Assembly (NCBI GenBank): GCA_020217265.1 | Contig: JAIWOS010000054.1 | Location: forward strand, 1 to 6,304 | From: Thiobacillus sp. | GTDB lineage: Bacteria > Pseudomonadota > Gammaproteobacteria > Burkholderiales > Thiobacillaceae | Direction of reading: 5' to 3' | Length of the DNA: 6,304 bases | Shown here: one piece after another, positions 1 through 6,304 of the stretch | Layout of the letters: each line of letters opens with the position of its first letter | Position numbering within the stretch: position 1 is the first letter of the stretch | Translations under genes and position numbers: made by a program | The notes under the pieces: generated by a model | The model's input: the letters and a program-made list of their open reading frames with translations, nothing else | What the model was told of the DNA's origin: nothing | Database searches by the model: none

Positions 1-248
1 AGGCGGCGAGCGTGGGCCGGCCGGTGCTGGTGGGGCCGCATACCTTCAATTTCGACGAGGTGACGCGGCGGGCCATCGAGGCGGGCGCGGCGCTGCAGGT
101 GAACGATGCCCGGGATTGCGTGGCGCATGCCCTGCAGCTGTTGGCCGACGCGCCGGCGCGCGCCCGCATGGGGGAGGCGGGGCGGGCGTTCGCTGCGCGC
201 CATCGCGGAGCCGCCGCACGGATGGCGGCGCTGGTGCCCGCGACTTAG
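1..248 (+). CDS. waaA: 3-deoxy-D-manno-octulosonic acid (Kdo) transferase, C-terminal fragment
   Basis: This is the last ~81 codons of a gene that begins left of the window; the frame runs from base 3 and ends at TAG 246-248. The translated end contains GRPVLVGPHTFNF followed by an Ala/Arg-rich helical tail. The GPHTFNF block and the following E/D-x-x-x-AIEAGAA segment are characteristic of the C-terminal Rossmann domain of WaaA/KdtA (glycosyltransferase family 30). The family transfers Kdo from CMP-Kdo to lipid IVA at the cytoplasmic face of the inner membrane, an essential early step of lipopolysaccharide synthesis. A GTG at 12 is an internal valine, not the true start, because similarity continues upstream (AAS before VGRP). 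The gene converges on the TolC-type gene with only 12 bp between the stop codons. Identification rests on one short but distinctive motif region; the N-terminal domain is not visible. Confidence 0.85.
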   Translation, partial: AASVGRPVLVGPHTFNFDEVTRRAIEAGAALQVNDARDCVAHALQLLADAPARARMGEAGRAFAARHRGAAARMAALVPAT

Positions 249-260
249 CTTGGCGGGTGC

Positions 261-1580
261 TTATTTCGCGGCTTGTGCCGCGGGCTTCAGATGGCGATCG
301 ATCTCGGCCAGGTCGTCGGGGGTGAGCGTTCCCGCTGCAGCCTTGAGCGACAGCCCGGCGAGCAGGTACGCGTAGCGCGCGCCGGCCAGATCGCGGCGCG
401 CCGACAGCACCTGCTGCTCGGCGTTCAACACGTCGAGGTTGGTGCGCACGCCGACGGTGAGGCCGAGCTTGGTCGAATCGAGCTGGGCGCGGCTGGATAC
501 GAGCGCCTGTTCCAGCGCGCGCACCCGCGCCGCGCCGCTTTGCACGTTGAGCCAGGCCTGGCGCGCCGCGAGGCTGGCGTCGCGGGTGGCACCCTCCAGA
601 TCCTGGCGCGCCTTTTCCTGGTTGGCGACGGCTTCGCGCACGCGCGAACTGACGAGGCCGCCCTGGTAGATCGGCAGGTTGAGCTGCAGCCCCACGCTGG
701 CGTTGCGGGTGTCGGCCTGGAAGGCGCCGAAGTTCTGGTTGTTGCTGATGGTGTAGCCGGCGACGGCGTCGAGCGTGGGGTAGTGGCCGGCGCGGTTGCG
801 CTCCACCTCCTGATCGGCGATGGCCTTGGCGAGGCGCTGGATTTCGGCCTGCACGTTGCCGCGGGTCGCGCGCTCGGCCCAGTCGTCGATGCTGCCGGAT
901 TCGGCTTTCATCTGCGTGGCGCCGACCAGCACGTCGAGTGCCCCGGCCGGTTTGCCGACGAGCTTTTCCAGCGCGCGCAGGCGCAGGTTGAGCGTGTTCT
1001 GCTCGGCGATTTCCTGAGCCACCGCGAGGTCGTAGCGGGCCTGCGCTTCGTGGGTGTCGGTGATGGTTGCGGTGCCGACCTCGAAATTGCGGCGGGCGCT
1101 AGCGAGCTGCTCGGTGATCGCGGCCTTCTGCGCATTGATGAAGGCGATGTTGTCCTGCGATTGCAGCACGTCGAAGTAGGCCTGCGCCACGCGCAGGATG
1201 AGATCCTGCCCGGCGGCCCGGAACTGCAATTCGGCAATTTTCGCCTGGTTCTTGCCCTGTTCGAACACCACCCAGTTCTGCTTGCGGAACAGCGGCTGCG
1301 AGGCATTGACCGACGCCCCGTTGGCGGTGAAATCGACGTCGCCGCCAGGCAGCGAGGAATCGACATGGTTGCGGGTGACGTTGCCGGCGAGGCTGACCTG
1401 CGGCAGCAGGCCTGCGCGGCCCTGCGCGGTTTTTTCCCGGCCGGCGGCGAGCGCGGCGCGGGCCGCGGCGTACTGGGCGTCGTAGGCCTGCGCGTCGCGG
1501 TAGACGTCCGAGAGATTCACTGCGTGCGCGGCAGGCGCGAGCGCAAGGAGCAGGGCAAGGGTGAGGGACTTCAGGGGCAT
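261..1580 (-). CDS. tolC: TolC-family outer membrane efflux/secretion channel protein
   Basis: This 439-residue protein has a clear Sec signal peptide (MPLKSLTLALLLALAPAAHA, predicted cleavage after residue 20). The mature chain has the internal duplication typical of TolC. An N-terminal half carries QPLF at 95-98 and a long Ala/Gln-rich helical hairpin with VGTATITDTHEAQ (168-180). A C-terminal half carries the equivalent NLPIYQGG (301-308) and VGVRTNLDVLNAEQQ (376-390). The family forms trimeric beta-barrel/alpha-tunnel channels that work with inner-membrane ABC or RND pumps and periplasmic adaptors for type I secretion and drug efflux. At 439 residues it is shorter than E. coli TolC (about 493 precursor), as is common for TolC-type proteins lacking the long C-terminal tail. 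No pump or adaptor gene lies beside it, so the transported substrate cannot be inferred. It starts 26 bp after the rhodanese stop, has only a weak Shine-Dalgarno (GGAC), and is probably the last gene of the minus-strand operon. Confidence 0.92.
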   Translation of the reverse strand: MPLKSLTLALLLALAPAAHAVNLSDVYRDAQAYDAQYAAARAALAAGREKTAQGRAGLLPQVSLAGNVTRNHVDSSLPGGDVDFTANGASVNASQPLFRKQNWVVFEQGKNQAKIAELQFRAAGQDLILRVAQAYFDVLQSQDNIAFINAQKAAITEQLASARRNFEVGTATITDTHEAQARYDLAVAQEIAEQNTLNLRLRALEKLVGKPAGALDVLVGATQMKAESGSIDDWAERATRGNVQAEIQRLAKAIADQEVERNRAGHYPTLDAVAGYTISNNQNFGAFQADTRNASVGLQLNLPIYQGGLVSSRVREAVANQEKARQDLEGATRDASLAARQAWLNVQSGAARVRALEQALVSSRAQLDSTKLGLTVGVRTNLDVLNAEQQVLSARRDLAGARYAYLLAGLSLKAAAGTLTPDDLAEIDRHLKPAAQAAK

Positions 1581-1606
1581 GTCGGGTCCAGTCGGCTAGA
1601 TCGGTA

Positions 1607-1924
1607 TCAGTAGCGGGGCATGGCGGGATCGACTTCGTCGGACCAGGCCGCCATCCCGCCGGCCAGGTTGATAACGGCGGAAAAGCCGGCGGTTTCAAGA
1701 TAGCGGGCGGCGTGATAGCTGCGCACGCCATGATGGCAAATGACCACGGTTTCGGCGTCTTTGTTCAATTCGGCCAGGCGCGCGGGCAGGTCGCGCATCG
1801 GGATCAGCACCGAACCGGGCAGGCGGCAGATGCCGGCCTCCCAGGGTTCGCGCACGTCGAGCAGCACCGGCGTGTGTCCGGCCGCGAGATACGCGGCGAG
1901 CTCGGCGGGGCGGAATTGGCGCAT
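1607..1924 (-). CDS. Single-domain rhodanese-like sulfurtransferase
   Basis: This is a 105-residue single rhodanese domain without signal peptide or membrane segment, so probably cytoplasmic. The N-terminal CH2A-like motif is LLDVREPWEAG (21-31). The active-site loop begins at Cys63 in VVICHHGVRSY (60-70), matching the six-residue C-x-x-G-x-R type loop of sulfur-specific rhodaneses; Arg68 closes the loop. The C-terminal LAGGMAAWSDEVDP (87-100) is the usual family ending. Such proteins move sulfane sulfur through a cysteine persulfide, but the physiological acceptor of stand-alone domains like this (GlpE-like) is rarely known. The gene starts 6 bp after the stop of the methyltransferase-like gene and has no evident Shine-Dalgarno of its own, suggesting translational coupling. 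tolC follows 26 bp downstream. Family assignment is secure; biological role is not. Confidence 0.92.
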   Translation of the reverse strand: MRQFRPAELAAYLAAGHTPVLLDVREPWEAGICRLPGSVLIPMRDLPARLAELNKDAETVVICHHGVRSYHAARYLETAGFSAVINLAGGMAAWSDEVDPAMPRY

Positions 1925-1930
1925 GGCGCG

Positions 1931-2584
1931 TCAGAACACGAAGGCGGCGGGCTGCGGCGCGTTGACGAGCGGGGCGACGCAGGTTTCGAACAGCGTCACG
2001 CTGCGGAACGCGCCCGGCGCGGTGCAGGTGAGAAGCTGGGCCTGCATGACCGGTGCCGTGCCGGTGATGGCGAACAGGCGGCCGCCGACTCTCAGGCGGC
2101 GGCGGAAGGCGTCCGACAGCAGCGGCGTCGAGCCGGTGAGCACGATGGCGTCGAAGCCGGCGGGGTCGGCCCAGTCGCGCGCCGCGTCGGCGGTATGCAG
2201 GGCGACGTTTTCGATGCCGTGCGCGGCGAGCTTGGCCCCGGCCGACGCGGTGAAGTCGGCGTAAATATCCACCGACACCACCTCGGCGGCCTGGGCGGCG
2301 AGCAGCGCCGTGAGATAGCCGCTGCCGGTGCCGATCTCCAGCACGCGGTCGGTGGGCGCGAGCGTCAGTTCCTGCACCGCGCGCGCTTCCAGCTTGGGCG
2401 TCCACATCGTCTGGCCGTGGCCGAGCGGGATTTCCATGTCCACGAAGGCGAGCGCGCGGTGCGCCTCGGGCACGAAATCCTCGCGGCGCAGCCTGAACAA
2501 CAGGTCGAGCACCTGCTGGTTCAGCACGTCCCAGGGCCTAATCTGCTGTTCCACCATGTTGTAGCGCGCCTGCTCGATATCCAT
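1931..2584 (-). CDS. Divergent protein-L-isoaspartate O-methyltransferase family protein
   Basis: This 217-residue protein is a SAM-dependent methyltransferase of the PCMT family. N-terminal MDIEQARYNMVEQQIRPWDV and REDFVPEAHR (34-43) match the family's helical lead-in. Motif I, VLEIGTGSGY (81-90), is nearly identical to that of true Pcm enzymes. VVSVDIY (102-108) supplies the acidic residue (Asp106) expected to bind the SAM ribose. The substrate-side motif differs. Canonical Pcm has GQT(I/V)SQP, whereas this protein has GQTMWTP at 57-63, so Trp61 occupies the position of the conserved active-site serine. The later block reads FDAIVLTGSTP (144-154), unlike the usual Ala-rich version. Repair of isoaspartyl residues is therefore uncertain; a related methyltransferase with another substrate is possible. 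It is the first gene of the minus-strand cluster. The ATG at 2584 gives the full conserved N-terminus and has only a G-rich stretch, no strong Shine-Dalgarno, upstream. Confidence 0.85.
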   Translation of the reverse strand: MDIEQARYNMVEQQIRPWDVLNQQVLDLLFRLRREDFVPEAHRALAFVDMEIPLGHGQTMWTPKLEARAVQELTLAPTDRVLEIGTGSGYLTALLAAQAAEVVSVDIYADFTASAGAKLAAHGIENVALHTADAARDWADPAGFDAIVLTGSTPLLSDAFRRRLRVGGRLFAITGTAPVMQAQLLTCTAPGAFRSVTLFETCVAPLVNAPQPAAFVF

Positions 2585-2608
2585 GCCCAGCCCCGGTCGT
2601 TAAATTTG

Positions 2609-2639
2609 GCCCCTAGAAAATCAATGAGTTACAAGGGGC
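2609..2639. repeat. Short inverted repeat in divergent promoter region
   Basis: GCCCCT at 2609-2614 is repeated in inverted orientation as AGGGGC at 2634-2639, separated by 19 AT-rich bases. It sits 25-55 bp upstream of the methyltransferase-like start and before the candidate thiC promoter. It could be an operator half-site pair or an accidental match; six-base arms in GC-rich DNA are weak evidence. Confidence 0.25.
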
Positions 2640-2645
2640 GTTGCC

Positions 2646-2674
2646 TTGCAATTATTCCACAATTCGGCTAACTT
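2646..2674 (+). promoter_or_regulatory. Candidate sigma-70 promoter for the riboswitch-thiC transcript
   Basis: TTGCAA at 2646-2651 and TAACTT at 2669-2674 resemble -35 and -10 boxes, with exactly 17 bases between them. Transcription would start near 2680, at the base of the TPP aptamer. Only about four and three of the six consensus positions match, so the call depends mainly on spacing and position. The surrounding stretch 2600-2672 is markedly more AT-rich than the rest of the window, as expected for promoters. A leftward promoter for the methyltransferase-rhodanese-tolC cluster should also lie in 2585-2680, but I could not choose convincing boxes for it. Confidence 0.3.
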
Positions 2675-2678
2675 GGCC

Positions 2679-4734
<2,056 letters not shown>

Positions 4735-4756
4735 GCCGCGCGGAACGGCCGGCCAG

Positions 4757-6304
4757 ATGCGCTTCGACCTCGTTCGCTGGATGGGCTGGCTGGCCGCCGC
4801 GCTGGCCTGCCTCGGGATGTCGCTGGCGTTTTCGGCGCCGCTGTCCACGGCGGTCGAGCATGCGTCGGCGATCGGGCGCGACACCGCCTGGCTGCAGGAG
4901 TCGGGCGGCCGGCTCGAATGGCCGGAGGCGCTTGCCGCCGCGCGTGCGGGACGCTTCGTGCCGGGCGCGCGCCCGGTGCTCAATTTCGGCATCGGGGCGC
5001 CACCGGCATGGATTTACTTTGCGGTCGACAATCCGGGTTTGGCGCCGGTACGGCGGCGGCTGTCGATCGAGACCGCCTGGCTCGACCGCATCGAGATCTA
5101 CGTCGTGCAGCAGGGTCGGCTGGTCGCGCGCCAGCATGCCGGCGACCGCCTGCCGTACGCGCAGCGCGCCGTCGCCAGCCGCTACTTCGTGTTCGACGAA
5201 ACCTTCGCCCCGGGCACCAGCGAGGTGCTGGTCCGCGTCGAGACGCCCGATCCCATGGTCGTCCCCATCCATCTCGAAAGCCCGGAGGCAATGGCCATCC
5301 GGCAGTCGCAGCAGGAACTGAGCTACGGCGTCGTCTACGGTTTCCTGCTCGCGCTGATGGCATACAACGCCCTGCTCTACGCCAGCCTGCGCGGCACGCG
5401 CTATATCTCCTACGCGCTCTACCTGGCGATGTTCGCCCTCATGAACATCGCCTACACCGGCCATGGCTATGCCTGGCTGTGGCCCGAATCGACTGCCTGG
5501 CAGCAATGGTCCAACCCCGTCCTGATCTACCTTTACGGCGCCAGCGGCCTGGTGTTCGCCATTCGCTTCCTCGATCTGGGCGTGTACTTTCCGCGCGTGC
5601 GCAGGCTGGTGCTCGCCTACAGTGCCGGCTCCGGCGCCCTCTTGGCCGCCGCGATCGCGGTCGGCAGCCAGCAGGGCGCGCTGCTGGTGTCGTTCAGCTT
5701 CATCTTCCTGTTCACCGGCATCATGCTGGCGATCGGCGTGCTTGCCGTGCGCGCCGGACAGAAGCCCGCGCGCTATTTCCTCATCGCCGCACTCGCGGCC
5801 ATGGCGGGTGCCGCGCTGACGACGCTGACGACCTGGGGCTTCATTCCCTACAAGGCCTGGAGCTTCCGCGCAGTCGAGGTCGGCATGCTGTTCGACGCCA
5901 CGCTCCTGGCGCTGGCGCTCGCCTACCAGTTCCGGGTCGGGCAGGAACAGCGGCTGCGCGCCGAGCAGCTGGCACAGCTCGACCCCCTGACCGGGCTCAA
6001 CAACCGGCGCGCCTTCTACGATCTCACCCGGTCGCTGTGGAGCAACGCCGTCCGCTACGGGCACCCCGTGTCGGTGATGCTGTTCGACCTCGACCACTTC
6101 AAGGCGATCAACGACGCCCACGGCCACGCCCAGGGCGACGCGGTGCTGAAGGCGGTGTCCGCGGCGCTGCGGCAGTCGGTGCGGCAGGGCGACGTGCTCG
6201 CCCGCTGGGGCGGCGAAGAGTTCATCGTGCTCCTGCCCGAAACCGGCCAGCGCGAGGCGCAGGCGCTCGCCGAACGCCTGCGCGCGGCGATCGCCGCGGC
6301 CCGG
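4757..6304 (+). CDS. 7TMR-DISM membrane sensor diguanylate cyclase (3' end outside window)
   Basis: An open frame of 516 codons runs off the window end without a stop. An N-terminal hydrophobic segment (about 8-27) is followed by a periplasmic 7TMR-DISM extracellular-2 type domain (about 40-178). That domain is recognisable from LNFG (75-78), WIYFAVDNPG and GDRLPYAQR (129-137). Several membrane helices follow from about 188 to 392 (7TMR-DISM 7TM), then a short linker (RVGQEQRLRAEQ) and a GGDEF domain starting at DPLTGLNNRR (409-418). Catalytic features are present: FDLDHFK (443-449) with metal ligand Asp444, and GGEEF (485-489). The inhibitory I-site RxxD is Arg476-Asp479, five residues before the GGEEF. 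It is therefore predicted to make cyclic-di-GMP from two GTP in response to an unknown periplasmic or membrane signal, possibly a carbohydrate-like ligand by family analogy, with product feedback. The start follows thiC by 22 bp, with a weak GGAA at 4742-4745. The last part of GGDEF and any extra output domain are not visible. Confidence 0.93.
   Translation, partial: MRFDLVRWMGWLAAALACLGMSLAFSAPLSTAVEHASAIGRDTAWLQESGGRLEWPEALAAARAGRFVPGARPVLNFGIGAPPAWIYFAVDNPGLAPVRRRLSIETAWLDRIEIYVVQQGRLVARQHAGDRLPYAQRAVASRYFVFDETFAPGTSEVLVRVETPDPMVVPIHLESPEAMAIRQSQQELSYGVVYGFLLALMAYNALLYASLRGTRYISYALYLAMFALMNIAYTGHGYAWLWPESTAWQQWSNPVLIYLYGASGLVFAIRFLDLGVYFPRVRRLVLAYSAGSGALLAAAIAVGSQQGALLVSFSFIFLFTGIMLAIGVLAVRAGQKPARYFLIAALAAMAGAALTTLTTWGFIPYKAWSFRAVEVGMLFDATLLALALAYQFRVGQEQRLRAEQLAQLDPLTGLNNRRAFYDLTRSLWSNAVRYGHPVSVMLFDLDHFKAINDAHGHAQGDAVLKAVSAALRQSVRQGDVLARWGGEEFIVLLPETGQREAQALAERLRAAIAAAR

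Noticed and set aside
261..1613. 446-codon plus-strand open frame opposite tolC
   Set aside because: It is exactly antisense to a confidently identified gene with signal peptide and family motifs. The product is a low-complexity Gly/Val/Arg/Ala-rich chain with no recognisable domain, typical of shadow frames in GC-rich DNA.
4747..4754. GGCCGGCC palindrome between thiC and the cyclase gene as a terminator
   Set aside because: It is an eight-base perfect palindrome with no loop and no following T-run, so it cannot form a normal intrinsic terminator hairpin.
4757..4840. Cys18 in the cyclase N-terminus as a lipoprotein attachment site
   Set aside because: The residues before it (Ala-Leu-Ala-Cys) lack the Leu/Val at the -3 position of a normal lipobox, and the protein has its own multi-helix membrane domain.

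Overview
The window is GC-rich, densely packed chromosomal DNA with core-genome content. Gene content and protein style point to a Gram-negative betaproteobacterium: Kdo transferase, a TolC-type outer-membrane channel, betaproteobacterial-looking ThiC, and a pcm-like/rhodanese/tolC cluster next to waaA. A Thiobacillus- or Nitrosomonadales-like host is my best guess from memory of similar gene orders; no database search was possible. I see no mobile element, tRNA, rRNA or CRISPR array.

Layout. The left edge (to 248, + strand) holds the 3' end of waaA. Converging on it with a 12-bp gap is a minus-strand gene cluster that reads leftward from 2584: a divergent protein-L-isoaspartate methyltransferase-like protein (2584-1931), a single-domain rhodanese (1924-1607) and a TolC-family outer-membrane efflux protein (1580-261). 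The gaps are 6 and 26 bp, so this is probably one operon. A 224-bp divergent intergenic region (2585-2808) follows. Its left part is AT-rich for this window and probably holds back-to-back promoters. Its right part is a well-formed TPP riboswitch (about 2679-2759) plus an expression platform ending in the thiC ribosome binding site. thiC (2809-4734, +) is complete, with its CX2CX4C iron-sulfur motif. Only 22 bp after thiC an open frame begins (4757 to the window end, 516 codons, no stop). It encodes a 7TMR-DISM membrane sensor fused to a GGDEF diguanylate cyclase, and its C-terminus lies outside the window.

How the parts work together. waaA and tolC both serve the outer membrane (lipid A-Kdo assembly and export). 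The riboswitch-thiC unit is standard feedback control of thiamine pyrimidine synthesis. The least ordinary points are two. The cyclic-di-GMP synthase sits tightly behind thiC with no visible terminator, so it may be under riboswitch-controlled transcription. The Pcm-like protein has lost the family's hallmark active-site serine motif. Nothing here looks like a wholly new system.
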